A DNA stretch of 33,570 bases from Pimelobacter simplex. Lineage in GTDB: Bacteria; Actinomycetota; Actinomycetes; Propionibacteriales; Nocardioidaceae. Under the pieces are notes generated by a model. The model was not told where the DNA came from. It ran no database searches and saw nothing but the letters and a program-made list of their open reading frames with translations. The position numbers and the translations under genes were made by a program. Of this stretch, positions 22,374 to 30,732 are shown piece by piece; the first letter of the stretch is position 1, and every line of letters begins with the position of its first letter. The stretch is from positions 1-33,570 of the forward strand of contig JADCLI010000053.1 in NCBI GenBank assembly GCA_016803235.1, read 5' to 3'.

Positions 22374-24167
22374 GTGCGTGAGTACTCCACCCCGCAGACC
22401 ATCGAGATCCCGCAGACGGGCAACCTCACCGACGACGTGGTCCGCAACGCGGCCGAGGCGCCGCAGGCCGTCCAGTTCAGCCGTGCGAACGCCGACGGTG
22501 GCTGGGACGACGTGTCCTGCGCCGACTTCCTCGCCGAGGTGTCGGCGGTGGCGAAGGGCCTGGTGGCGGCGGGCATCCGGGCCGGCGACCGGGTCGGCGT
22601 GATCTCGCGCACCCGCTACGAGTGGACCCTGCTCGACTACGCGATCTGGTTCGCGGGCGCGGCCACCGTGCCGATCTACGAGTCGTCCTCGGAGGAGCAG
22701 ATCAACTGGATCCTCTCCGACTCCGGGGCCAGCGCCGTCGTCTGCGAGGACGCCGGGCACCGCGCTCGGGTCGAGGCCACGCGGGACACCCTGCCCGCGC
22801 TCGAGCACCTGTGGACCATCGAGGACGGGGCGATCGCCGCCCTGACCGACCTCGGCGCAGGCGTCAGCGACAGCGACCTCGAGACCCGTCGCACCACGGC
22901 CGGGCCGGGTGACCTCGCCACCCTGATCTACACCTCCGGCACGACCGGCCGCCCCAAGGGCTGCATGCTCACCCACGACAACTTCCAGACCGAGCTGGGA
23001 GTCGCGGTCGCCGAGCTGGAGCGGCTCTTCGACGCCGAGGGCGCCTCCACCCTGCTGTTCCTCCCGCTGGCGCACGTGTTCGCGCGGATCATCCAGGTCG
23101 GCTGCATCAAGTCACGCACCCGGCTGGGCCACAGTGCCGACATCAAGAACCTGCTGCCGCAGCTGGCCACCTTCCAGCCCACCTTCATCCTCGCCGTCCC
23201 CCGGGTCTTCGAGAAGGTCTTCAACACCGCGTCACAGAAGGCCACCGCCGACGGCAAGGGCAGGATCTTCGACCGTGCCGCGGAGACCGCGATCGCCTGG
23301 TCCCGCGCACTGGAGGGCGGCGGCCGGGTCCCGGTCCGGGTGCGCGCCCAGCACGCCCTGTTCTCGCGCCTGGTGTACGGCAAGCTCCGCGCCGCGCTCG
23401 GGGGCCGGTGCGAGTTCGCGGTCTCCGGCGGTGCGCCGCTGGGTGACCGGCTCGGCCACTTCTACCGCGGGATCGGCGTGACCGTGCTCGAGGGCTACGG
23501 CCTCACCGAGACCACCGCCGCGCTGACGGTGAACCTGCCCGACGCCCAGAAGGTCGGCACCGTGGGGCGCCCGATCCCCGGCACCGCCGTACGGATCGCC
23601 GACGACGGCGAGCTGCTGTTCCGCGGCGGCCAGGTGTTCGCCGGCTACTGGAACAACCCTGCCGCGACGGCCGAGGCGCTCGACGCCGACGGCTGGTTCC
23701 ACACCGGCGACGTCGGCGAGGTCGACGACGAGGGCTTCGTGCGGATCACCGGGCGCAAGAAGGAGATCCTGGTGACCGCGGGCGGCAAGAACGTCGCTCC
23801 CGCCGTCCTCGAGGACCGGGTGCGCGCGTCCGCGCTGGTCAGCCAGTGCCTGGTGGTCGGCGACGGCCAGCCGTTCATCGCGGCGCTCGTCACCATCGAC
23901 GAGGAGGCCTTCCCCACCTGGGCCGAGCAGCACGGCAAGACCGGGAAGGTCGCCGACCTCGTCGACGACGAGGACCTGCGCGCCGAGGTCCAGGCCGCGG
24001 TCGACGAGGCCAACAAGGCGGTCTCCAAGGCCGAGTCGATCAGGAAGTTCACGATCCTGCCGGCGGACTGGACCGAGGACGCCGGCCAGGTGACGCCCAG
24101 TCTCAAGCTCAAGCGGAACGTCGTGATGCGCGAGTACCGCGACGAGATCGCGGCGCTCTACTCCTGA
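22374..24167 (+). CDS. Long-chain fatty acid--CoA ligase (FadD15-like)
   Basis: A 597-aa adenylate-forming enzyme that activates fatty acids with ATP and CoA at the membrane. It has the AMP-binding loop LIYTSGTTGRPKGCMLTHDN (around residues 184-203), EGYGLTETTAALTVN (around 370-385), the DGWFHTGDVGEVDDEGFVRITGRKK hinge, and a C-terminal Lys in TPSLKLKRNVV that should be catalytic for adenylation. Length and the AMP-binding pattern fit the bacterial long-chain FadD15 group. The start GTG at 22374 lies six bases after TAACCT, so it is probably leaderless. The SRPBCC gene is divergent. I recall the same pairing next to an ArsA homologue and glkA in Streptomyces. Confidence 0.93.
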   Translation: MREYSTPQTIEIPQTGNLTDDVVRNAAEAPQAVQFSRANADGGWDDVSCADFLAEVSAVAKGLVAAGIRAGDRVGVISRTRYEWTLLDYAIWFAGAATVPIYESSSEEQINWILSDSGASAVVCEDAGHRARVEATRDTLPALEHLWTIEDGAIAALTDLGAGVSDSDLETRRTTAGPGDLATLIYTSGTTGRPKGCMLTHDNFQTELGVAVAELERLFDAEGASTLLFLPLAHVFARIIQVGCIKSRTRLGHSADIKNLLPQLATFQPTFILAVPRVFEKVFNTASQKATADGKGRIFDRAAETAIAWSRALEGGGRVPVRVRAQHALFSRLVYGKLRAALGGRCEFAVSGGAPLGDRLGHFYRGIGVTVLEGYGLTETTAALTVNLPDAQKVGTVGRPIPGTAVRIADDGELLFRGGQVFAGYWNNPAATAEALDADGWFHTGDVGEVDDEGFVRITGRKKEILVTAGGKNVAPAVLEDRVRASALVSQCLVVGDGQPFIAALVTIDEEAFPTWAEQHGKTGKVADLVDDEDLRAEVQAAVDEANKAVSKAESIRKFTILPADWTEDAGQVTPSLKLKRNVVMREYRDEIAALYS

Positions 24168-24211
24168 CGGCCGGCTGACGGGGACCGTGCGCCCGGTTGC
24201 ACGGGACTGCG

Positions 24212-24226
24212 TGGGACATAGTCCCA
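24212..24226. promoter_or_regulatory. Perfect dyad between acyl-CoA ligase and Tad locus
   Basis: TGGGAC, three bases (ATA), GTCCCA. It lies 44 bases after the acyl-CoA ligase stop and about 80 bases before the presumed Tad -10 box. It may be an operator or a weak terminator; there is no T-run. Further GGGAC words occur at 24181 and 24203. The rest of the 206-base gap (24168-24373) holds only the Tad promoter and leader. Confidence 0.35.
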
Positions 24227-24307
24227 ACGGGCCATCCGCCCGCCGGCGATCGGGCACCATTCGGCCACAATCGGCCTTTTCGCTCACACCATCGCGGCCG
24301 TCTTCGC

Positions 24308-24313
24308 TAGCCT
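24308..24313 (+). promoter_or_regulatory. Probable -10 box of the Tad/Flp operon
   Basis: TAGCCT lies about 60 bases before the cpaB GTG. Transcription would start near 24320 and give a leader of about 54 bases, unlike the leaderless genes nearby. A GGGAGG ribosome-binding sequence near 24360-24365 is consistent with that. Confidence 0.45.
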
Positions 24314-24373
24314 CGCAGTGCGCTGCAGCCGGGGAGCAGCGACCATGCACATGGGGAGCGGGAGGGCTCTGAA

Positions 24374-25099
24374 GTGGACCGTCGCAGGTTGTTGCTCGTC
24401 GTGGCCGCGGTGATCGCCGCGCTCGGTGTCGGGCTCGTGTTCGTCTTCGCCCGGGGTGCCGAGTCGCGCGCCGCGGAGAAGTACCAGACGACGAACATCG
24501 TCACCGTGGCCGCCGGGAAGACGGTGCTGCCCGGCGAGAGCATCAAGTCCGCACTCGACACCGGCAAGCTCGCCGAGACCGCCGTGCCCCAGGGCCAGGT
24601 CCTCGACAACGCGCTGCGCCAGGCCGACCTCGGCGACCTCGACGGCAAGGTCGCGCTGACCACCATCTACTCCGGCGAGCAGCTGCTGTCGACCAAGTTC
24701 GGTGGGGTCGGCGACCCGGTCGACGTCGCCTCGCTGCCCCTGCCGACGGGCATGATCGCGAAGCCGGAGTCCTTCGACCTGCCGGTCGGCTCCTTCATCG
24801 AGCCCGGCTCGCAGCTCGCGGTCTTCCTGACCGTCAACCCCAGCACCCCGACCTGCCTGCTCATCGACCGCGTCACCGTGATCTCGAAGGGCGCGCAGAC
24901 CGAGACGACGGTCGCCGAGAACGGCGAGGCCGCCGCCGAGAAGGCCCCGGCGCTGCACCTCGCCGTGACCCAGGAGCAGTTCGAGTGGCTCCAGGACGGT
25001 CGCGAGCGTGGCCAGCTGTCCGTGGCGCTGCTCAACGCCGAGAGCGAGGTCCAGCTCGACAAGACCGGACCTTGCGCCACCATCCGCGACAGCGAGTGA
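24374..25099 (+). CDS. cpaB: Flp pilus assembly protein CpaB/RcpC (SAF domain)
   Basis: This 241-aa protein is the first gene of the Tad locus. A membrane anchor (RRLLLVVAAVIAALGVGLVFVFARG, residues 3-28) is followed by a SAF-like domain with VTVAAGKTVLPGESIKSALD and TTIYSGEQLLSTKFGG. A second domain (PVGSFIEPGSQLAVFLTV, VTVISKGAQ) matches the RcpC/CpaB C-terminal region. Diderm CpaB works with a secretin; no secretin exists in this monoderm-type locus, so it probably binds peptidoglycan or stabilises the pilus at the cell wall. The GTG at 24374 is eight bases after a GGGAGG ribosome-binding sequence. The next gene starts eight bases after its stop. Confidence 0.85.
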   Translation: MDRRRLLLVVAAVIAALGVGLVFVFARGAESRAAEKYQTTNIVTVAAGKTVLPGESIKSALDTGKLAETAVPQGQVLDNALRQADLGDLDGKVALTTIYSGEQLLSTKFGGVGDPVDVASLPLPTGMIAKPESFDLPVGSFIEPGSQLAVFLTVNPSTPTCLLIDRVTVISKGAQTETTVAENGEAAAEKAPALHLAVTQEQFEWLQDGRERGQLSVALLNAESEVQLDKTGPCATIRDSE

Positions 25100-25106
25100 G
25101 GTCGAC

Positions 25107-26294
25107 ATGCCGGTTCTCGTCGAACAGGATCCGTCGCTCGTCGACAGCCTGGTGCGCGCCATGCCCACCGGATCGCACGCGGTCGCCACGACCGAGCGCG
25201 CCGTGGCATGGCTCGACCAGCACCCGGACGAGTACGTCGTGGCCCTCGGCCCGAGCGTCGACCTCGGCGCGGCGCTCGCCACGGCCGAGGAGCTGCGCAT
25301 CAAGCGCCCCACCGTCAGCGTCGTCCTGGTCCGCCACCAGTTCGACACCGATGTCCTGACCAGGGCGATGCACGCCGGCATCCGCGACGTCGTGGTCGCG
25401 GGCGGCGAGGAGAAGGCGCTCACCAGCGCCGTCGAGCGGGCCCACCAGCTCTACCAGGCCCTCCGCGGACCCGGCGGTGCGCGGCAGCTCGGCCGGGTCG
25501 TGACGGTGTTCTCCCCCAAGGGCGGCGTCGGCAAGACGACCTCCTCGGTCAACCTCGCGCTCGCGCTCACCGACCGCGGGGCCCGCAAGGTGTGCCTGGT
25601 CGACCTCGACCTCGCGTTCGGCGACGTCGCGATCACCATGCAGCTCTTCCCGACCCACTCGATCGAGCAGGCCGTCGGGTCGGAGGACTCGGTCGACCTC
25701 GCGATGCTCGAGGGCCTGCTCACGCGCCACCAGGACTCGCTGACGGTCCTGGCCGCCCCCGCTCACCCCGACGTGCGCGAGCGGGTCACCCCGCTGCTGA
25801 TCTCCCGCATCCTGCGGGCGCTGCGCGACGGCTTCGACTACATCGTCGTCGACACCTCGCCGTCCTTCGACGACGCCACCCTGACCGCCCTGGACGAGAC
25901 GGACGAGTGCGTGATCGTGGCGACGCTCGACGTGCCGACCCTGAAGAACGTCAAGGTCGCCCTGGAGACCATGGACATGCTGAGCATCGCCCGCGGCCAC
26001 CGCCACCTGCTGCTCAACCGCGCCGACGACGAGGTCGGCATCAGCGTCGAGAAGGTCGAGAGCATCCTCAACATGCCGGTCAGCGCGCAGGTCGCGACCG
26101 CGGTCGACATCGCCGCCGCCACCAACGCCGGTACGCCGATCGTCTCGCACAAGCCCGGTCACCCGGCGAGCCTCGCCTACGCGCACCTGGCAGCGGCGGT
26201 CACCGGCGAGCCCGTCGCGGCCCCGGCGTCCGCGGCACCGGCGCAGGCCGAGCCGCCCCGCTCGCGGGGCCTGTTCCGCCGCGGGAGGAGCTGA
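25107..26294 (+). CDS. tadZ: Tad pilus localisation ATPase TadZ/CpaE (MinD/ParA family)
   Basis: The 395-aa product has an N-terminal receiver-like domain (residues 1-115) and a ParA/MinD ATPase domain with deviant Walker A KGGVGKT at 138-144, LVDLDLAFGDVAITMQL as the following switch, and DYIVVDTSPSFDD as Walker B. The receiver-like part lacks an Asp at the expected phospho-acceptor strand (YVVALGPSV), so it is probably a pseudo-receiver for protein contact, as known for TadZ. A Pro/Ala linker and basic tail (RGLFRRGRS) end it. It should place the pilus machine at the pole or membrane. The ATG at 25107 is preceded by a GAGG sequence; the upstream in-frame start lies inside cpaB. Confidence 0.9.
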   Translation: MPVLVEQDPSLVDSLVRAMPTGSHAVATTERAVAWLDQHPDEYVVALGPSVDLGAALATAEELRIKRPTVSVVLVRHQFDTDVLTRAMHAGIRDVVVAGGEEKALTSAVERAHQLYQALRGPGGARQLGRVVTVFSPKGGVGKTTSSVNLALALTDRGARKVCLVDLDLAFGDVAITMQLFPTHSIEQAVGSEDSVDLAMLEGLLTRHQDSLTVLAAPAHPDVRERVTPLLISRILRALRDGFDYIVVDTSPSFDDATLTALDETDECVIVATLDVPTLKNVKVALETMDMLSIARGHRHLLLNRADDEVGISVEKVESILNMPVSAQVATAVDIAAATNAGTPIVSHKPGHPASLAYAHLAAAVTGEPVAAPASAAPAQAEPPRSRGLFRRGRS

Positions 26295-26297
26295 GTC

Positions 26298-27842
26298 GTG
26301 TCCAGCCTCTCCGAGCGTCTTGCCGCCGCGCGCCGCGAGGCCGCCGCCCAGGGCCGTCACGCCGCCACACCGGGCGCGGACGCCGACGTCCTCGGCGACG
26401 TCGTGACCGCGACCGAGCCGACCCCGACGCCTCCGTCCGTCGGCACGCACGCCCACACCGACGTCGACGCGCCCGCCGCCGGACAGAAGGTCCCCGGCCC
26501 GCTGTCCTCACGCGCCGCCGCCGCCTCCGCCGACGGCAAGCCGGGTCGCCGGATCGCGGGCACCGACTCCGACCGCCTCGAGGACCTCAAGTCGAGCGTG
26601 CACACCGAGCTGATCAAGCAGCTCGGCCCGCACCTGTACGACGCCGAGATGGACCAGGACGAGCTCGACCAGACCGTCCGCTCGGTCCTGTCCGACGTCC
26701 TCGGTGCCCAGGACCGGCCGCTCAGCGCTGCCGACCGGGTCCGGGTGACCCAGGAGATCACCGACGACATCCTCGGCTACGGGCCGATCGACCCCTACCT
26801 GCGCGACCCCGAGGTCTCCGAGGTGATGGTCAACGGCCACGACGACGTCTGGCTCGAGAAGGACGGCCGGCTGGTCAAGGCCGAGGCGCACTTCGCCGAC
26901 GAGGCGCACCTGCGCCGCACGATCGACAAGATCGTGTCGCGGATCGGCCGCCGGGTCGACGAGTCCTCCCCCATGGTCGACGCCCGTCTGCCCGACGGCA
27001 GCCGCGTCAACGCCATCGTCCCGCCGCTGGCGATCGACGGGTCCGCGCTGACCATCCGGAAGTTCTCGACCGACCCGCTCACCGTGCAGGACCTGATCAA
27101 CTTCGGGTCGCTGACCCCGCAGACCGCCGACTTCCTCGACGCCTGCGTCCGCGGCCGGCTCAACGTGATCGTGTCCGGCGGTACCGGTGCCGGCAAGACG
27201 ACCACCCTCAACGTGCTGTCGTCGTTCATCCCGACCGACGAGCGGATCGTCACCATCGAGGACGCCGCCGAGCTCCAGCTCAAGCAGGACCACGTCGTCC
27301 GGCTCGAGTCCCGCCCGGCGAACATCGAGGGCAAGGGCGCGGTGACCATCCGCGACCTGGTCCGCAACAGCCTGCGCATGCGCCCCGACCGCATCGTCGT
27401 CGGCGAGGTCCGCGACGCCTCCGCGCTCGACATGCTCCAGGCCATGAACACCGGCCACGACGGATCGATCTGCACGCTGCACTCCAACGGGCCGCGCGAC
27501 ACGCTCGCCCGCATGGAGACGATGGTGCTGATGGCCGGCATGGACCTTCCGATCCGCGCCATCCGCGAGCAGGTGGCCTCCGCCGTCGACCTGATCGTGC
27601 ACCAGACCCGGTTCAAGGACGGCTCGCGCCGGATCACGCACATCACCGAGGTGGAGCGGATGGAGGGCGACATCATCACCCTCCAGGACATCTTCGTCTT
27701 CGACAACTCCGCCGGGTTCGACGAGAACGGCCGGATCCTCGGCCGGCTCCGCTCGACCGGCCTGCGGCCGAAGTTCCTGGAGAAGCTGGCCTACGCCAAC
27801 GTCGCCGTCGATCCCACGATCTTCCGGACGGAACGCATCTGA
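26298..27842 (+). CDS. tadA: Tad pilus assembly ATPase TadA/CpaF
   Basis: A 514-aa type II/IV secretion hexameric ATPase powering pilin polymerisation. The first 100 residues are Ala/Pro-rich and likely disordered. The N-terminal domain (LIKQLGPHLYDAEMDQDELDQTV, GYGPIDPYLRDPEVSEVMVNG) precedes Walker A SGGTGAGKTTTLNVLS near 294. An Asp box (IVTIEDAAELQL), Walker B (RIVVGEVRDASALDML) and His box (TLHSNGPRDTLARME) follow. All catalytic motifs are intact. The GTG at 26298 is three bases after the tadZ stop. The tadB start codon overlaps its last base (TGATG), so the proteins should be made in matched amounts. Confidence 0.95.
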   Translation: MSSLSERLAAARREAAAQGRHAATPGADADVLGDVVTATEPTPTPPSVGTHAHTDVDAPAAGQKVPGPLSSRAAAASADGKPGRRIAGTDSDRLEDLKSSVHTELIKQLGPHLYDAEMDQDELDQTVRSVLSDVLGAQDRPLSAADRVRVTQEITDDILGYGPIDPYLRDPEVSEVMVNGHDDVWLEKDGRLVKAEAHFADEAHLRRTIDKIVSRIGRRVDESSPMVDARLPDGSRVNAIVPPLAIDGSALTIRKFSTDPLTVQDLINFGSLTPQTADFLDACVRGRLNVIVSGGTGAGKTTTLNVLSSFIPTDERIVTIEDAAELQLKQDHVVRLESRPANIEGKGAVTIRDLVRNSLRMRPDRIVVGEVRDASALDMLQAMNTGHDGSICTLHSNGPRDTLARMETMVLMAGMDLPIRAIREQVASAVDLIVHQTRFKDGSRRITHITEVERMEGDIITLQDIFVFDNSAGFDENGRILGRLRSTGLRPKFLEKLAYANVAVDPTIFRTERI

Positions 27843-29782
27843 TGCGCGGGCAGCATATGATCCGTCGGGGAGCGGCGCTGCTGGCCGCACTCCTCGTCGC
27901 CCTGGTCGCCACCCCGGCCTACGCCGAGGACGGCGGCATCGCCCACGTCGAGTCGACCGGGGACGGCATCCGGATCCTGGTCGACGTCCCGGCCGGCAAC
28001 CAGGTGGACCTGTCCGGCGTCACCGCGACGCTCGACGGCGAGGCCCTGGACGCGGCGGCGAGCAGCACCAGCTCGGGGTCCGCGGTCAAGCGCACCACGG
28101 TGCTGGTGATCGACACGAGCAACTCGATGCGCAAGCAGGGCCGCTTCGAGGCGGCCCAGCAGGCCGCGTCGACGTACCTCGACGCCGTGCCCGACGACGT
28201 CGAGGTCGGCATCGTCACCTTCGACAGCACCGTCGACGTCGCACTCGAGCCGACGACCGACCGGGCCGCCGCCCGGACCGTGATCGACGGGCTGGAGCTG
28301 CAGCGCAACACCCTGCTCTACGACGGCATCATCGCCGCCACCGAGCTCGCCGGCGACAGCGGCCAGCGGTCCCTGCTGCTGCTCTCCGACGGCGCCGACG
28401 CCGGGAGCGCCGCGGCGCTCGAGGACGCCACGGCCGCGATCAAGGACGCCGGCACCCGGGTCCACATCGTCGGTCTCGACCTCGCCGAGGACCAGCTCAC
28501 CCCGCTCCGCCCGATCGCGGAAGCCGGCAAGGGCGACGTGATCACCTCGAGCGGCACTGCGCTCGCCGCGGCCTTCGCCGAGCAGGCCGAGGCCCTCGCC
28601 GACCAGGTCCTGGTCACCGCACCGCTCCCCTCCGGCTTCTCCGCCGACGTGGCGACCATCGAGGTGACCCTGCCGACGACCGGTGGGACGCCCGTCGTCG
28701 CGCGCAGCCTGGCCACGATCGAGGCAGCCAGCACCCCTGGCGCCGCGGCACCGCTGCCGACCATCGCCGACGAGGAGGGCGGCTTCACCGCCCCCGGCTG
28801 GCTGTTGTGGGTCGGCGTGGGCGTCTTCGCGGTCGGCATGCTGTCGGTCGCCGTGCTGCTGGTCCCGCCGAAGCCGGCGCCGATGAGCATCGCGGACCGC
28901 GTGACGGCGTACAGCACCCGGGTGACGGGCGTCGAGGAGCTGGCCAGGAAGTCGGGCTCCGCCAAGCCCCAGGCCGACCCGGTGCTCGACCAGGCGAAGG
29001 CCGCCGCCGCCGAGATCCTGCAGCGCAACAGCGCCCTCAACGACCGGATGACCCGCCGACTGGGTGCCGCCGGCAGCGAGTTCAAGCCGTCGGAGTGGCT
29101 GCTGCTGCACGTCGGCTCGGTGCTGGTCGGCGGTGTCGTCGGCCTGCTCCTCGGCCAGGGCAGCATCGTCCTCGGCCTGGTCTTCATGCTCGTCGGCTTC
29201 GTGCTGCCGCCGTTCTACCTGCGCTACATGGCCGGACGGCGCAGGCGTGCCTTCGACGCCGCGCTGCCCGAGGTGCTCCAGCTGCTGTCCGGCGCCCTGA
29301 GCGCGGGCCTGTCCCTCGCCCAGGCGGTCGACACGGTGGTCCGCGAGGGTCCCGAGCCCATCGCCTCGGAGTTCAAGCGGGTGCTGGTCGAGGCGCGGAT
29401 CGGCATCTCGATCGAGGACGCCTTCGAGGGCGTCGCGCACCGGTTCGGGAGCAAGGACTTCGGCTGGGCGGTCATGGCCATCCGGATCCAGCGCCAGGTC
29501 GGCGGCAACCTCGCCGAGCTGCTCACCACGGTCGCCTCGACCATGCGCGAGCGGCAGTACCTGCGCCGGCACGTGCGCGCGCTGTCGGCCGAGGGCCGGC
29601 TGTCCGCGGTCATCCTGTGCGCACTGCCCATCGTCTTCGCGCTGTTCCTGTTCTTCACCAACCGGGAGTTCCTGCACCCGCTGGTGGCCGACATCCGCGG
29701 CTGGATCCTGCTCGGCTTCGGGATCACCTGGATGCTGATCGGTACGTTCACGATGTCGCGCATGGTCAAGGTGGAGGCGTGA
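27842..29782 (+). CDS. tadB: TadB-type platform protein fused to an N-terminal secreted von Willebrand A domain
   Basis: This 646-aa protein joins two modules in one open frame. Residues 6-28 form a signal peptide (ending ATPAYA, cut before EDGG). Residues about 83-260 are a VWA domain with a complete metal site: DTSNS (Asp91, Ser93, Ser95), Thr157 in RNTLLYDG and Asp183 in LLSDGAD. A membrane segment (318-341) follows, then a cytoplasmic linker, two hydrophobic segments (about 419-460), the type II secretion F domain (FDAALPEVLQLLSGALSAGLS to about 580) and two more. Ordinary TadB is about 300 aa. The VWA part would sit outside the membrane. The ATG at 27842 overlaps the tadA stop by one base; ATG 27857 is an alternative start that also leaves a good signal peptide. 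Confidence 0.88.
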   Translation: MRGQHMIRRGAALLAALLVALVATPAYAEDGGIAHVESTGDGIRILVDVPAGNQVDLSGVTATLDGEALDAAASSTSSGSAVKRTTVLVIDTSNSMRKQGRFEAAQQAASTYLDAVPDDVEVGIVTFDSTVDVALEPTTDRAAARTVIDGLELQRNTLLYDGIIAATELAGDSGQRSLLLLSDGADAGSAAALEDATAAIKDAGTRVHIVGLDLAEDQLTPLRPIAEAGKGDVITSSGTALAAAFAEQAEALADQVLVTAPLPSGFSADVATIEVTLPTTGGTPVVARSLATIEAASTPGAAAPLPTIADEEGGFTAPGWLLWVGVGVFAVGMLSVAVLLVPPKPAPMSIADRVTAYSTRVTGVEELARKSGSAKPQADPVLDQAKAAAAEILQRNSALNDRMTRRLGAAGSEFKPSEWLLLHVGSVLVGGVVGLLLGQGSIVLGLVFMLVGFVLPPFYLRYMAGRRRRAFDAALPEVLQLLSGALSAGLSLAQAVDTVVREGPEPIASEFKRVLVEARIGISIEDAFEGVAHRFGSKDFGWAVMAIRIQRQVGGNLAELLTTVASTMRERQYLRRHVRALSAEGRLSAVILCALPIVFALFLFFTNREFLHPLVADIRGWILLGFGITWMLIGTFTMSRMVKVEA

Positions 29783-30702
29783 TGCTGCTCCTGCTTGCGT
29801 TCCTGCTCTTCGTGGGTGCCATCGCCGCGGTCGGCGCGGCCTTCGCCAAGGAGCAGCCCACCGGCCTCGCCCGGGCGCTCGACGCCCTCGAACGCACCGG
29901 CCATGCCGGTCAGGAGCTCGTCCAGGAGGCGGACCAGCCGTTCGCCGACCGGGTCCTGGCGCCCTTCCAGGCCCGCGCGCTGGCCCTCGGCCGGCGCCTG
30001 ACCGGCGCCGACAAGGCCGACCGGATCCGACGCCGCCTCGACTTCGCCGGCAACCCGCGCGGCTGGACCATCGACCGGGTGCTGTCGATGAAGGTGATCT
30101 GCGCGGTCGCGCTGCCCGTCCTCGTCGTCGCGTACGGCGCGCTGCTCGGCGGCTCGGTCACGGTCCTCCTCGTCATCGCCGTCGCCAGCGCAGCGCTGGG
30201 GTTCGTCGCTCCCGACCTGTACCTGTACAACAAGGCCGCGCACCGTGCCGACCAGATCAAGCGCGGTCTCGCCGACGCCGTCGACCTGCTCACCATCAGC
30301 GTGGAGGCCGGTCTCGGCTTCGACGCCGCCCTGCAGCAGGTCGCTCGCAACACGACCGGACCGGTGGCGGAGGAGTTCTCCCGCGTGCTGCGCGAGATGC
30401 AGCTGGGCATGAGCCGGTCGGAGGCACTCAAGGCCATGGGCACGCGCAGCAACGTCGAGGACCTCAACACCTTCGTCGGCTCGATGGTGCAGGCGGACGC
30501 GTTCGGCATCCCGATCGCCCAGGTGCTGCGGGTGCAGTCCAGCGAGATCCGGGTCAAGCGCCGGCAGTACGCCGAGGAGAAGGCCCAGCAGGTCCCGGTG
30601 AAGATCATGGTCCCCCTGATCCTCTTCATCCTGCCCTGCCTGTTCATCGTCGTCATGGGGCCCGCCGTGCTGAACGCGATGGACGCGTTCAACGGCAAGT
30701 GA
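29782..30702 (+). CDS. tadC: Tad pilus platform protein TadC
   Basis: A 306-aa inner-membrane protein of the type II secretion F family. It has an N-terminal membrane segment (LLLLAFLLFVGAIAAVGAAF), a central pair (ICAVALPVLVVAYGALLGG, then VLLVIAVASAALGFVAP), the F domain QIKRGLADAVDLLTISVEAGLGFDAALQQVA, and a last segment (VPLILFILPCLFIVVMGPAVL). It pairs with TadB to form the platform on which TadA acts. The start is ATG 29782, which shares one base with the tadB stop. A GGAGG four bases upstream supports either this or GTG 29779. It is the last of the five assembly genes in this run; the kinase gene begins 30 bases on with its own promoter. Confidence 0.92.
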   Translation: MLLLLAFLLFVGAIAAVGAAFAKEQPTGLARALDALERTGHAGQELVQEADQPFADRVLAPFQARALALGRRLTGADKADRIRRRLDFAGNPRGWTIDRVLSMKVICAVALPVLVVAYGALLGGSVTVLLVIAVASAALGFVAPDLYLYNKAAHRADQIKRGLADAVDLLTISVEAGLGFDAALQQVARNTTGPVAEEFSRVLREMQLGMSRSEALKAMGTRSNVEDLNTFVGSMVQADAFGIPIAQVLRVQSSEIRVKRRQYAEEKAQQVPVKIMVPLILFILPCLFIVVMGPAVLNAMDAFNGK

Positions 30703-30719
30703 GCGGGCGGTTCCGGCAC

Positions 30720-30725
30720 TAGGGT
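30720..30725 (+). promoter_or_regulatory. -10 box of a leaderless promoter for the Tad-linked sensor kinase
   Basis: TAGGGT is followed by seven bases and the ATG at 30733. It overlaps the in-frame GTG at 30724, which argues against that earlier start. Confidence 0.55.
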
Positions 30726-30732
30726 GGAGACC

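Noticed and set aside
25208..29782. A single 1524-residue open frame across tadZ, tadA and tadB
   Set aside because: The first half is Arg/Pro/Ala-rich shadow of tadZ and tadA in another frame. Only the part from 27842 has real protein character, with a signal peptide, VWA and TadB domains.
30724..30732. GTG 30724 as start of the Tad-linked kinase
   Set aside because: It overlaps the TAGGGT -10 box; ATG 30733 fits the seven-base leaderless spacing.
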